Positions 1 to 47,600 of a stretch of DNA of 64,000 nucleotides are shown in pieces (position 1 is the first letter of the stretch; each line of letters begins with the position of its first letter). The position numbers were made by a program, and so were the translations under genes. The notes under the pieces are model-generated. The model searched no databases, was not told the DNA's origin, and was given only the letters and a program-made list of their open reading frames with translations. The stretch comes from Perca fluviatilis. Lineage: Eukaryota; Chordata; Actinopteri; Perciformes; Percidae. The DNA lies in assembly GCF_010015445.1 (NCBI RefSeq), contig NC_053118.1, positions 16,777,937-16,841,936 of the forward strand, read 5' to 3'.

Positions 1-1068
1 TCTATCGATGAGACTCGCGGACAAGCGGCGTTTATTTCCCCAATCTTTTGTTTAAATAACTCAACACATTAAAAGATTAACTGGAACCTGTGGTAACAGA
101 TTGCTGGCGTAACAAGCTCGCTGACCGCGCTCTCACTCACACACACCTGGCATTAGGAAGAAGGGAACTGCAGGCCCTGGAGCTCTGTCAGGGCAGCAGC
201 GTTTAGTAGTCATTCACCCACAAAGCAGTGACTTTGCGCGGGTATGAAGTTCCGTGGGCTGCCAGCCTTGACGGAGCTCAATCGAGCTCACAGCAGGCCG
301 GGGTCTGTGAAGGAAGGCAGGCCAGGCGGCGAGGCAGCAACACAGGCATCACCGGCAGCTGAACCCCGACACACAGTCGGACAAAATTTGCAATTAGACA
401 TACATTTTTGTATAACGGCCCATATTTGACCTCTACATTGTTGATTTCTCACATAAAAAAGTCTCAGAAGTGAATTGAATGGTAAAATAGCAGATGAACA
501 ACAGATGAAATACTGTATAATTTCTGAGATCTGCACGACCTAGAGTCAGAAGACTAACTGATCTCAGGTCAGTTGTGTAGCCTATGTAAATGTTGGGGCA
601 TGACAAGGAGAGAGACTAGAGCCAAATGAGGAGGAGCCGCAATAGTTGACGTCAACTATGGGGCTTGTTGAGATTTGCCCGTTTTCAGAGGCAGTTTCAA
701 ATAGTGAGATTTGCAGAGAAAAGAAGTGTCAATGGGATTTAGAGGTTCTATGTATAGTTACCCCCTAAACTGTCATTATTCAACTTTGACAAGGTAAAAT
801 TGGTTTTGCATTCTATCACCCCTTTAAGCCTCGGAGCTGGATCAGTTAATTAGTATATTTTTTATGTTTTTGAGTAACGGATCAGTGAGCTAAGATCTAC
901 TGTACTGCTGTGAGCATGAGACTCATAATATGTAACATTATATTTCTCACTTTTCATATAACTTACTATCGCTGTTTTATCGAGCACTAACACGTACATT
1001 TACAGATGTTTTTTCAGTCTTGTTTAAATTATACTCACTGCGATGTGTCTGTACATGTGTGTCTTCAG
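1..1068 (+). other. carmil1 intron (partial)
   Basis: No exon is recognisable here. The stretch about 570-823 matches the end of the element at 8751-9705 in inverted order (it ends CTATCACCCCT followed by TTAA at 824-827), so it is a truncated copy. The remainder looks unique. Confidence 0.6.
570..823 (-). mobile_element. truncated copy of the TTAA-flanked element seen at 8751-9705
   Basis: It shares, in reverse orientation, the terminal ATTCTATCACCCCT, the motif before it (tgacaaggtaaaa) and the inner segment with cagtttcaaat and gttgacgtcaac. Only one terminus is present. Sequence identity was judged by eye. Confidence 0.65.
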
Positions 1069-34817
<33,749 letters not shown>

Positions 34818-34912
34818 GTAGGAAGAATTCACAGCAAATAACTGTTGCTCACACCTTGACTTTAGTTAACAACTAAGGGGGAATAAAATCACTATGTTTT
34901 CATTTATATTAG

Positions 34913-34963
34913 AGGTTGTACCTGTACGTTCTGTCTGACCGCAAAGAGGACCTGCTGTATCAG
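34913..34963 (+). other. exon-like segment downstream of the carmil1 stop
   Basis: 51 bases open in one frame (RLYLYVLSDRKEDLLYQ) between atattag and gtaata. The acceptor has a weak pyrimidine tract. It could be an alternative terminal-region exon or chance. Confidence 0.25.
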
Positions 34964-37900
34964 GTAATACAGAGTTTCAAGTTCAAGTTAGTTTGGTTAT
35001 CTGTGATGAAAAATATTGATACTAACACTTGGGGGAATAAATCCTCAGTTTTTCAGCCGCATTTCACCTAGTAAACCAAACTGTGCAAAGTCTCCTAAGA
35101 GCTTCCTTCTCTCTCACAAACAGCCTTTTCTCCTTTCATTCCTACTCTCTGCTGTCAGGTAAAAATCTCATGGAATTGAGGAAATGGTTCCTGGGGTGAA
35201 CAAGCGTATTCTGCCAATTAATACAGAAACCTGAATGGAGTTTGTAAACCACTTAAAAAAAAAAAGAGATGATTTCAGGAACCAGCCGATTTTATGTGCA
35301 AAAGACAGAGAGAGACTGTGAAACTGAGTGTACTACTAATCTAAAGTCTTGTTGCTATTTGTTGCAGTAGCTCGTCTCCCAGGGACCAAACACATGTAAC
35401 AGTAATACCAGGATCACTGTACTGTACATACGACCAGACCAGGACCCAATGGCATTTTGTTCCTTCAATATATTTGTATAGATTTTTCTATATGCTATTT
35501 TCAGTATGTGCAAGTTACCTTTCTTTGGACTTCAGAGGTGACTGAATCCATTATGCAATTCATCTTTTTTTTTCAGGTAAATACAGGTTCAGCTGAGACT
35601 CTCAGCACACCATGAATCACAAATACACATCTGATGTAGCTTGGTCACTCAGAGGAAACTGAACTAGTTAAAGACCTTATCTAACATCCCAACTGAACTC
35701 TTGTTTGTCTTGTGTGGGAGAGTTGGAGTGACCATATGAAGTGTTGCTTTGAGAGGACTGTGGTACACTTTAACTTCACTGTTGAAAACCAATCAATAAG
35801 GCTTCAGCACTGTTAACTAACACTGTTCTCTGTGTTTAGACACTGTGGGAAAAAAAAAAACATTTATTTTATGATACCTTTAAACTGCGCCTTTTTCCAT
35901 AGTTCATGAGGAAAGGCAGTATGTGTCTGTCATTAAAGTGCAATACAGAGTGCCATCATAAACATGTCTTTTGGTCAAACATATTGTCTAAACTGTGTGG
36001 TGTGCCAGTGTTTGTCACAGTCAATACACACTCTGAATTGCTTTTAAAGACAGATGGATTCCACACTTCCGATAAGACACTGATATGCATTAATATTGCC
36101 CCGGTGTGCTGATGGTCCAGTGAAAGCAAAGAACTTACTCAAAAAGAGGGTTTTCATACATAATCAGCTTGAAGGCAACATGGAAGCCACTGACGGTCGC
36201 TTCCCATTTCAGTAGCTTTTTTGATCAATTTTTGACGATAACCTCTTCAGTCTGATCTTTGTGTGAAAGTGGGACACTGAGGGAACTCCAGCCTTTAAAC
36301 ACTTCAGACTTGACCTTCAGGGCTTTTAAATTCAGTTCACTTTCACTTCATTCTCTTCAAAGATAATTATTTGAAATACAACCTATTAAGAGTTGGCATT
36401 TGTTTAAAGAATAATTGATAATGTAGTGTCTGAGGTGAATGTGCACTCGACTGGGGGGAGCTGTATGTTGACCACATAGACCTCTTGGCTATTCTGTTTG
36501 TAGCATTTTCAGGATCTGAATGCTACATAAAAACAATAACATCATAGGTCTCAGGCCAATTCCTCTTATCCTTGTCATTTAAGAGCAAGAAATGCCTTTT
36601 TTACACTGCTACACAGTCATCAAACAGGTACCCAAGATGAACCTAAGTAAAAAAAAATAATAATAAATAAAAAAAAAAGGACAACTTGTATCTCTGTCTA
36701 AAATGTGTCCCCTTAGCGCTGGATTGTTTTCTTTGATTTAAAATCATGCAGTTTTACTAATTTTGGATATCATATAGGTTGGGACAGACATTTAGCCTTT
36801 GCATTAGATTGTGCTGCACTCATGTTATATTGGAGTTACTGTACAGTAATTACCAGTTAACGTTTATCAACATTCAAGTTGTAATTATGACTGGGAAACT
36901 TTGATATTTTTTTTAAGTGTCCCTAAAAAAGCAAACAAACATGAATGCCTCACGTCAACCATCATTCAAGGAAAATAAACCCAATTATAATTAATATTGT
37001 GCCAGTATTTTTAACAGTCATACAAACTGATGACAAAAATGCTTTCATTGCATTAACATGGGAATCTGTCCTATCTCTGCCATCATCCTATATGATGTGA
37101 AACGCAGCAGTGTACCCCCAGCACAACTATATGTGAGATCCAACTGATGTTTCATTATATCAGAATTAACCACTGTGGAATTACTTTAACTTTAGACTAT
37201 CTAGTTGTGTGCTCCAGTGTTTATTTTAAACATGCACCAGACCTCAAGTCAAGTCTGGGCCAAAGGTCTTACTGGTGCACCGTTTCCTATGGTGTCTATC
37301 GATGTCTTTTTGTGGGATTCTGATAAGATTTTGCATCTTTGTAACTAATCATGGTTCCCAAATAACACTGTTCCTGCTGTATATAGTTAATATAGTCTCT
37401 GATGTGAACAACTGCTTCGATTTACAGTCTCAGCCCCAAAACTCAAACATCACTTTTGTTTGAAAGGTGTTCCAGGACACTAAAAAAAGAAAAAACATTA
37501 CTTTAAAGCGAACACATGTGGCTGTGTGCTGTATTCCGTTGACATTTCTAGCCATTTTTATGATGCAAGGAAATCCTATGGATACCTTCTTCTCTCTGTT
37601 TTTGCTTTCTGGTTGGGATTTCTGAAACAGCTGATCTGTTCAACCCTGAAAAATGAGAATCCATCTTTATTTCTGTTGGTGCACGGAGTGAAGAAAGTGA
37701 AAATAACCAGTAGCATTGAGTCTAGACTCTGTGTGTGTGTGTGTATGTGTGTGTGTGTGACTGCATGATGTGGCTGTGAGTTGTACTGTATGTATATATG
37801 TGCTTTCTTACATCTAGGAGTGTGCGTGTGTGTATATATATGTATGTGTAATATACGCACATGTATTATACACACTGTGAAACATTCACACGCCTATGTG

Positions 37901-38422
37901 AACACAGCAAATCCTATATTGTTTTGGTACTAAGTACACTACTATACTAGGGGTTTGTTTGTAACTTATTTGGAATGAAAAACAGTGGCCGGTGATGTCT
38001 TGATCCTTTGTTGTTTTTCCTCTCACATGTACATTGTGTTCATAAATGTAGAAATTAATTCTTTGTATGTATTCATTTGTTATTACATGTAATCAATTTA
38101 ATGTTATTTTCATCATGATTCAAAAAAAGAAATAATGCAAAACAATGTTTTTCTTCAACTGGAAGAAAAATGCATATACAAATGACATGTTTTGTTTTTG
38201 TCTTGATACATTATTTGTGCAATTTTGTCATAGATCAAAATGGTCCCCCAGTCATTCTGCTGGTGTTGGATTTCTTCATGCAAATATTAACATTGATTAA
38301 AAACAATTTTGCAGGCTTCAACATTTCTGCATTGTCTTTTTTTTTTTTTTTTTTACTTTTGTTAGTTCTACTTTGCAATGTAACATTACAGCCACCAGAT
38401 GGCAAATACTATGCTAGATTAT

Positions 38423-38423
<1 letters not shown>

Positions 38424-38479
<56 letters not shown>
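38424..38479 (+). repeat. (CT)n microsatellite serving as a pyrimidine tract
   Basis: About 28 CT units run directly into ttgcag at 38479-38484, a strong predicted 3' splice site. The segment from 38485 to the scgn start codon at 38612 would then be the 5'-UTR part of the first coding exon. Confidence 0.85.
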
Positions 38480-38481
<2 letters not shown>

Positions 38482-38611
38482 CAGAGGAGGTGTGGTTTTT
38501 ACTAAGTCAGAAAGAGCATATGTCAACCAAGCAGACTGAACAGTGCAACACAGTTTGTCACCTCAGTCCTTGTTGTTTTTACGTGTTAAAGTTGACTCTG
38601 TCTTTCTTAAA

Positions 38612-38681
38612 ATGGACACTGCTTTTAAAAACCTGGATGCAGCTGGTTTCCTGGAAATCTGGCAACACTTCGATGCAGATG
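38612..38681 (+). CDS. scgn: scgn exon with start codon (EF1, first half)
   Basis: 70 coding bases from ATG to GATG|gtgagg. It reads [20 protein letters not shown] then DAD, entering the first EF-hand loop. The exon probably begins at 38485 with 127 bases of 5' UTR. Confidence 0.95.
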
Positions 38682-41600
38682 GTGAGGACAGTTTTTTTTT
38701 CATCATAAATATACCTAAACAAAATTACAGCACGTTATAATTTAATTATAAGTATTGGTCTGTAAGGGGTTGACCAGAGGTGCACAGCCAGACTTTACAC
38801 GGGTCAAAACTCAAAATATGAAAATAATTTGGCAGTGATAGAGTTACTAGTGACTGCATTGAAAGTTCTTAGTCATATTTGAATTTTAAGGATAATTCAC
38901 TGGCTTTATACCCTAAATTACTTTTCTTTGACAGATAATGGCTACATTGAGGGCAAAGAGCTTGATGACTTTTTTGTTCACATGATGAAGAAACTGGGTC
39001 ATCAGGTAAGTCAACTTTGTTTGGATGAATTTATCCATAACTTGTGATGACAGCAGCTTAAACACAGAGGCACATACTGCAACATCAATTCCAACTGATA
39101 TTGACAAATGCGTATTATACTGTGTCATCTACGTATATGCCACATCAATGATAATGATAGAATAACTTAGTGTAAATAATGTACATTAGGGCTGGGCGAT
39201 ATGAAGATATATATCGTCAAAGCGATATACTATAAAAATGTCTATTGTATAAATGTTTCTATATATTGTTTCTATTGCTATGTCGAAAAACCAGCGGCTG
39301 AACTGCATTACGGCAATATTTCTGTCATTTGGACGGTTCTGTACATTTTGATCCTTGCTGGTTATGTTAATTTTGCACTTAACAATAAAATAAGAAAATA
39401 CTCCATACTTTACATTTGTTAAGTATTTATTTCACACAGTGGTATACAAAAAATAGGTCTTATCATGTGGCTATTTTATTGACAATTTATTTATTGAATT
39501 AAAACATGCTTTATTGTGATCGAAATATATATTGACCTATTTCAGGAAAAAAAGATTTTGGCCATTTCACCCAGCCCTACTGTTGATCTCAGGAATTAAG
39601 GCATAGTTGCTTTATTTCTTAGTTTATCTTATGTATTGTATTGCACATGTTCTACAAGTACAGGTAACAATTTATTTTGAAATTGGCCATTGAATTCAAT
39701 GTTCTGCATACAATGGTAATTCATTTTGTGGTTATTTAATGTAAAACACCATTTGTCAACATTATATCTTGAATTAGCTTCTGGGAAAGTTATCTGGATG
39801 GGTGGGGTGACTGTAACGATGTAAAAAGAGCTCTGGTTACTGTCAAAGGAAAAGTTCCTGACCAGTTATAATGGAAAACCAAATGGGCACACAACTATGA
39901 GTACATGTGTGTGTTTGCGTGTGTGTGATTGTACTCGCATACTAATGGGGTTGTACGAAAACAAACAGACCACCGGCACTTTGTCTCTCTCATGTTTGCT
40001 TTCCATCATAAATGCCCCCAGGATAAGTACTGTTGTGTATGTCTAATGGCACAGTCATTCTATTAGTATATTATATTCAGCCATTGGGTGCCATTAACTA
40101 CATGGTGCCTTTCTATCTTGTATATCTGTATTTTCATTTCCTCTAGTGCAACATATTCGGTAGATTTCTCCTACATGAATTAACACATTTTCAATGAATG
40201 CTCATATGCAACCTAATGAATTTGCAAGTGACACACTGTTTAATATATCAATAATCCCTGAATAAATGAGTTTGTTATGCAGTGTACACAATGTCAATAG
40301 TGTACATCAAGTCAAATATCAATATGTGCTTTTAAAACTTCTGCTTAGCAACAGGAGATTACTGGTGCCAAACATGAGTCAGTGTCTGATAGAAAACTGA
40401 TGGTGAAGATAACTGGTTGTCTTCCTGTAATGAGCCAGGACTTAGCACCTGCTAGTCTGCAGACTGTGCTCTGCACTGCATGAAACGTTGATTCAGACTT
40501 CAGCAACATTGATCAACAGGTTTCTATAGTTACAGTACAGTGATCGGGGTGTTCTCAAAGAGATGCTGGACTGCTAGCTGCTAAATATGTATTAAAATAA
40601 CTTCAAATATTCTCACCTTCAGTTGCTTCAAGCTTTTGTCTGAACTCTGGCTGATAAAGAGACTGGTCTGCACAGGAAACATAAATGTGATTCTTAACTC
40701 AGATAAGCATGCAACAAGCGGTCTTTTTTTCTTAATTTATCCTTCGTTATAATCTATCTAGAAGACGTTCATACTCCATATCCTGAAGTACATCACGTTT
40801 CATGAGTGAATGTACTTTCTGACTCTTCATTATCTATAGCACAGTGGTGTAGATGGATGAGAAAGTTTAGATAGGTTTCATATATTTTATTTAACGGAGG
40901 TATCACAGTAAAATCCTTGCTGCAGCCAAAGGTAGTCAAGTCAATGGACTAACACACTGCAAATGCATCGCAAATTATTAGAAATATCTCATCTTGTCTT
41001 GGATGATGTCCTGTTTGTGGTATAATGCCCACATTCTTTATTCTGTGTATTAGAAAGACCAGGTAGACCAAAGAGGACATGTAGAGTAAGTGACCTTAAG
41101 AAAGCAAAACTTAAGAGGAAAAAAAATGGTATGCTATCAAAGCAGTATCCATGGTGACATTGCTTAAAATAACTTTGACTAACAGCCAGTTAAGTGTTTG
41201 TCCTTTAATATTCTTTTCTCAAATGTGATTTAAAAGAATAACTTTAAAATAGAAAATGTTTTTTTCATTACAATTTACTGTAAATGGCATTTCATTTTGC
41301 ACCATCAAATACTGGATCATCATATATCTCTGTCCAGTTAAATGGTGGCTTTGGGTCAAGAAAATCAATGTTGCATTATTGTGTCTCTACAGGAGAAAGT
41401 GACTGAAGAGAGAGTCCAGAGACTGAAGCAAAGGTTTATGTCCGCCTATGATGTCACTGCTGATGGGAAACTACAGATTGAAGAGGTACTACAGTACACA
41501 ATTTCTGTGTCTAAAATGCCTTGTTCATTTCCTTCATACTAAATGTAGGGTACTTAATAGTGAGTAATCACTGATTTATGACATTCTCCTTCATATTTAT

Positions 41601-44600
41601 GGTGCATAGAGTGACTGCCATATGAAATTAGGCAGTTCAACGACATATACCCAACTCCCAAACACCACCTCTCTCTCTTTCTCTCTGTGACTATCTGCAC
41701 AATAAAACCATCTCACTCTAACTTCCTCTTTATTCTAAATCTTCTTCCTCTTCTCTGTCCCTTCTGTCTGACTCATCTAATCCACTCAGCCCTTTGTCTT
41801 TCTCCACTACCCCTACCTCATCTTCCACTGCATCTCCTCTTCATCTTATCTTATTTTATAAGATATCAATGCATGATGCAGCTTGTACCATAATAAAGAA
41901 GAAAGCAAACTAATTTCTGGGAATGCTGAGACCATCCTGAAGAGACAGCCAGAAGAGAGCAGCACTTAAACCATTTACCTAAATTAATTACCTAACAATC
42001 TACTGTGTATATATACTGTATATATACACTATATAAAGGTATCACAAATCTAATCTGAACAGGTAAAATGATTCTTCTAAATGGGAAATAATCTAATGAT
42101 CCTTTTGGTCTTCAAGTAGGACTCTTGCTTGTAATGAATTAAGCTTTATTCTTAAATGACTTTTTGATTGAGTCAGTTTATTAAATGAAATCAAACTTGA
42201 CTGACAATTTAACAAGCTGCGGCTTTTTCCCAGAACTTTAAAGCCATAATTTTTCGAGATTGCTTTCTTAGTCTCCTCACGGAGTAATTGATGCAGGCAT
42301 GGGGCTCTTGGCACAGCAGCAGTGCTTCATCAGAGGAATGAAGTGCATTTTCTTTTATTATGAAAAAGAAACGTGAACCCACTCATTAGGCCAATCTCTT
42401 AATGTATTGCACCCACAGACGCCAAAGGCTTTGGCTTCTACTCATAAGATGGGTAAAAAAAATCAATACGTGTTTGCCAATTACATTATTTACAGTGGCT
42501 GATGCAGGAACAGTGTGGTCAAACCTCTTTGTACAGTAGCTACACGCCCTGCCGACTAGGGACGCACCCATCCCACTTTTTCTTTCCCGATTTGATACCC
42601 GTGCTCTCTTTTTTCCAAATGTTATTTCTGTATACCTCACTGTTTGGAAGTCATTGGGACATTTACGTATGTTGTTATATGATTTAATAAATAATAGAAA
42701 CACTATGATTCTAAATGACATTAAAGAAACTACTATTACTGCAGGGTAAGCAACTGTGCAAGATACCATGAATGTATTGCACTTTTTTGAATTTTTAATA
42801 GTAATTATCCCAAATTTAGAAACCTTCCCTCCTGAAACTTTGTACAACACAACAGTCATGGATCTGGCAGCGGCTCTGTTTTACTCAAAGACACTTCAGT
42901 GTTTGGATACTTGATGAAATTATGGTTTCAACCTGTCATCCATCTTTTAACTGCCATCCATAGAATTCTATACAGTCTGAACAGTTACACTCTGCTGGTG
43001 TATGCCGTCTCACAGTATTGTATTGACACTGCAGTAGGTACTGTGTATATGCTACTTTGTGTATACACAAGGGTTATCCAATTATCTGAAACGACTGAAA
43101 ACATCCGGCATTGGCAAGACTTTTTTTTTTTTAAGTTTGTTGATTCCATTTATTTTCTGAACAGCTCTTTTGGAGTTGGCATCCATCTGTTGGTGCATTG
43201 CGCTTGTTCTGACTGTGAGCAGGTCTTCAGCTTTGTGAAGCAAAAGTTCACAGTATCATCTTGTATTATAATTAGACCGATGAAGGGGGCCAGTTTAATC
43301 TGCTAATGGGGGGCTGATACTATAAAAGGACAGACAAAATGAGAAGCAACATGAACTGGAGAGGAGCCAGGTGTAGGGGCGGTCATCCAAATGGCAATAC
43401 AACATAAATTCTCATGTGTCCCTCCTACTACGTATCTAGCCATGAAGATAGGTCCAGTTTGCAGAGGTTGTGAGATATCTGCGGCTGAAACTTCTGCTGC
43501 CACCTTAACACAAAATAAAAATCTTCTTTCCATAGAGTGTCCCATTTTATCAAGATAATCCACGGACCTCACTGTAAAAAGTTTTATTGGATCCCTTTCT
43601 TCTGTAGAAAATTGATCTAATAAAAACTGTCACCTGATCTGATCAAAATTACAAGACCAGACCAGATTGGATTAAATTGTTCTTGAGTTTGAATGTACAT
43701 GTCAGGGGCCAAGCAGTAAGACAATTAGGATAACAGGAGTTTGTTTAGGAAAAAGTGGGTTTTTATTTACCCAAAAAGTGCACAAAACAATATAAGACCA
43801 AGAACTTAATATATAAACCTCTAAAATAGGTCAACTCAATATAACTTAAACCAAAAATAACTATAAAAAAAAATACCTGTGCACAACAAAAACTTCCCTC
43901 TCAGAATGAGACAACAGGGAACATATATACTAACTGAGCCAAACTAAAAAACTAAAATAGACATAATTGAAACTAATACAAATAAACCCCAACCTAAACC
44001 TAAATCCCCCTCCAGCATGGCATCTGATGGTACGGCCCAATTGGCAGGCCATAGTATATAACAGTCCTTCACCCTTGGCCACGCCTTTTCTGCATCAGGA
44101 AGGACCTCTCCACCAGCATGGTAACAAAGACAACAAAATGATTAATATAACAAAACCTTTCAATGTAGAAAAGTGTATTCCATTTAAACCATATAAAGCT
44201 ACAGGAAATAAATGTGGATTATTAATTAACCAAACAGTGTAATGGGTTTGTTTTAATGTTGAAATTGTTTAAAGTGTGACTGAATGAATTAATGTGTACT
44301 ACAAAGCATAGGGTGAAATGGTGTACCATATTACCATTGCTGGCTGTTTAACCTGTGTGGCTTAGGCCATCACAGTACAGTTATTTATTGTTGTTGTAAT
44401 TGTTACTCTCTCCAAGAATAAAATACTACTTGGAAAAGCCTCATAACATTATTATCCAATCACTATTCTCTGCTCTGACCTGTTTTCCAGTTGGCCAATA
44501 TGATCCTCCCTGAAGATGAGAACTTCCTCTTAGTTTTCCGCAGAGAAGCTCCTCTGGACAACAGTGTTGAATTCATTAAGGTAAGGTCAGTGACTATACC

Positions 44601-47600
44601 AAGGGACGCGACAAGACGACATGAGGCGAGCCACATCTACTAATAATTTCAACTAGAAATATGTCAGCTACAATGTGTCAATAAAAGGTTATTAGACCAG
44701 TAAAAATGATACAGTAGCAATAAAACCACAAAAATTACAGAGGTGTCCTGATGTGCCAGTGGTCCAAGACATACATGGAGTGACTGCAACATTCATTGTT
44801 TTACTGGAGACCATTGTTGCATGTCATCACTACATTTATTTTACAGGACTGCTTATCCCCTGGTGTACATACTGTAGACTCATAGGGGGCGGGTGAGGTG
44901 GAGGTTTGGGTAGGCCAATGTGGTAGGGAGGTAGATTCGGATATCCTAAGCCGCATATACATGATCCTTGGGTAAAACCGCTCTGAGGACGCGCTTGTTG
45001 CCGCTAACTAGGATATGATCCGCACTGCTTCTTTTTGGCATCGTAAGCATCAATTATTTCTTCTGCTTTTACTTTTTCTGTGAGGTTAATCTCCATGCGT
45101 AGCAGGCTCAGTGTTGACAAATATAATTTACGACATTGTCATTAATATATTTTATGTAGCCTGATTTTTTTTTTTTTTTTTTTTTTTTAGTCCACTACCA
45201 AATCCCCCATTCCCCTTTCCCGACAGCAAAATTACGAATCCCACTGTCAGTACCCGATCCGTTCCACCTGCACAATCCGTTCTGCGCATGTGCAAGATCA
45301 CACGTATGCCATGACGTAGGCGCAGATGATAATGCTGCGTTCATTCCACCACCACCTTGGAATAACGGCACCGCTTCCACCTGCACGATCCGTTCTGCGC
45401 ATGCGCAAGATGTTGCGCACGCTAGCCTCCAGCTAACGTTAGTTAGCTAATAGCTAATTCGGCGGACCGCTAGGTGATTATAGCGGTCTGCCGTTAGCCT
45501 CCCCCGGGAAGCTAACGTTAACTAGTTTAGCTAACGGTTAATTTGGCTAACCGCTAGCTGATTGCAGCGGTCTGCCGTTAGCCTCCACAGTTAAGCTAAC
45601 GTTAGTTTAGCTAACAGCTAATTCGGCTAACCGCTAGCTGAGACAGCATGTAAACTTTAAAAGACCCTCAAAATAAAACTTGAAAATAAACGTTAACATA
45701 TATAACAGCTGTTACGTCAGTTCTACTTTACTTGTGCTCATTTAAAATACAATCACTCAATACTTGTCTTTATTGTTATTACTGTAATGTCTTAATTTAG
45801 CTGTAGCTTGCTTTTCCCATTAAGTTTAACTTAACGTTATTTTAGACTGAATCTAGCTGCAGAAACAACGTAACCAGTGGGGCGGTGCCTGTTATTTCGA
45901 GGTGGCTTGAACGCAGCATTATCATCTGCGCCTACGTCATGGCATACGTGTGATCTTGCACATGCGCAGAACGGATTGTGCAGGTGGAACGGATCGGGTA
46001 CTGACACCCACTATGGCCACGCCAAGACCCGCCCTACGAAGCAGCTCGATTGGTTGGGGTTAGGCATTTCACCTTGAGTGGTTAAGGTTAGGGGATTGGT
46101 CAGGGAATAGGACTTGTACATGGAAGCATGGACGCCTGGCCAATAGTAGTGTGCGAATGCTATTGAAGGGCGGGTCTTGGCGTGGCCATAGTGGGGGAAA
46201 AAAATATCTCTTCCCGAGCATAGACTGTAACCAAAGCCGGTCTACGGAAAGCCGTTCCACTCCCTATTCAGCCCCATTGTACCGAATTTGGTTGCAGTTC
46301 CACCATAGTTCCACTGGGGTGATTGCGGTCTAGTACAAAATGAATGGGACTCTATGGAGCTAGACGGCTAAATGTGTCTCTTTCACCCGATTGTCGTTGA
46401 GAAACCTCAGATTTGATTGTAGTTTTTGCAAGTTCAACATGGGTTATAGGTCGAAAGTTGAATGAACGAGTACTTCTGTCCTTTTGATTTCTTACAGGGG
46501 GAGTCGTTGTTGCCCATAACACGCTAGCATTCTGCTAATGAATGCTGATTGGTCAGTGAAGGTCTGATTACGATCGGAGATCCCGCTTGACGGCATCCGA
46601 AGCAGAGCCTGAATGTCAGAGTAAATATTTCGGCGTAGTCTTTAAAACATTAGCAAACCTCTTTCTAGCACGTGTATTAACAGGGAGAGCCTCAGCTGTT
46701 AGCTGTGTTGTCGATGCCTCGAGAGAAAAAACGAAGCGACTCAGAGCTTGCCGTAAAGCAGTATCTCCGGCCGTATATGTGTATGACGTCATTAACATTT
46801 TAAAAGGCTTTTTAGAACAAAAAAGCGACTTTAAAAAAATCTAACACCCAGCAGTGTGTATTTTCTTAGCCTCCCCTTTCGAATGGAACATTCAAATTAC
46901 TAGACAAAAAAGTGGATTTTGAGGGGTATAGCTCCATAGAGTCCCATTCATTCAGCACTGGCCTGTGAGCGCCCCCTATATGAAACTCTGGTGGAACTGC
47001 AACCAGTTCAGAAGCTGGAAGTAACAAGGGAGTGGAACTTCTTGATATATTAGAAGTTCTTTGCTGTAACAGTGTATGTTCCCGACCAGTTCCCGACACT
47101 GCCTTTGATTACCATGACAACCAAACGGACGAACAGGCAGAGCGGCCAAAGCGCTTCAGAGGCGCATTCAAAATACGTAAATAAACGCTAAAGGTGGAGA
47201 AGGTGGTCATAGTGACAAAAGCAGTAGGGTAATACAGGGAATACACAGGGGTTTGTGCGCTTTAACTTTAGTGTAGTTGTGTGCACAATACTGTAACTGC
47301 CGACAGGACGCCGTTGTGCTCTGCGCTGAAGCACTGCAAAGGTTCTGAACGGTTCCTGTCTTCGTTGAAGTATGTTTTAATGATGTTCTGTTAATGTTTT
47401 GGGTGTGCATGTATGTTACCTGGGTTTAAGTGTTGTGGGTTTGATTTAGTGTTCAGATTTATCTACATGTATTGGTGTAACCATGACCGAGACTTGGGTG
47501 GGGATTGCTTCTGTGCAGTGAGGGTGTATTTAATGTCTTTGAGTAGTGTGGGAATTAACTTGCAGATTGTCACAATACAGTGCCAAGGATAGCTGCATGT

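Larger units (their letters stand above)
34818..38484 (+). other. carmil1 3' UTR and carmil1-scgn intergenic region
   Basis: There is no convincing gene here. Possible poly(A) hexamers AATAAA lie at 34882 and 36974; I cannot tell which is used. An open exon-like segment with acceptor and donor lies at 34913-34963. The rest is AT-rich unique-looking sequence with a short TG run near 37731-37759 and a T run near 38340. The spacing between stop and next start is about 3.8 kb. Confidence 0.6.

Noticed and set aside
45421..45650. Regularly spaced repeats considered as a CRISPR-like array
   Set aside because: The units are diverged and without unique spacers, and this is a vertebrate intron; transposon core repeats explain them.
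45195..46077. Two frames on opposite strands encoding the same peptide ([20 protein letters not shown])
   Set aside because: They are the two arms of one inverted repeat, so identical peptides are expected without coding function.
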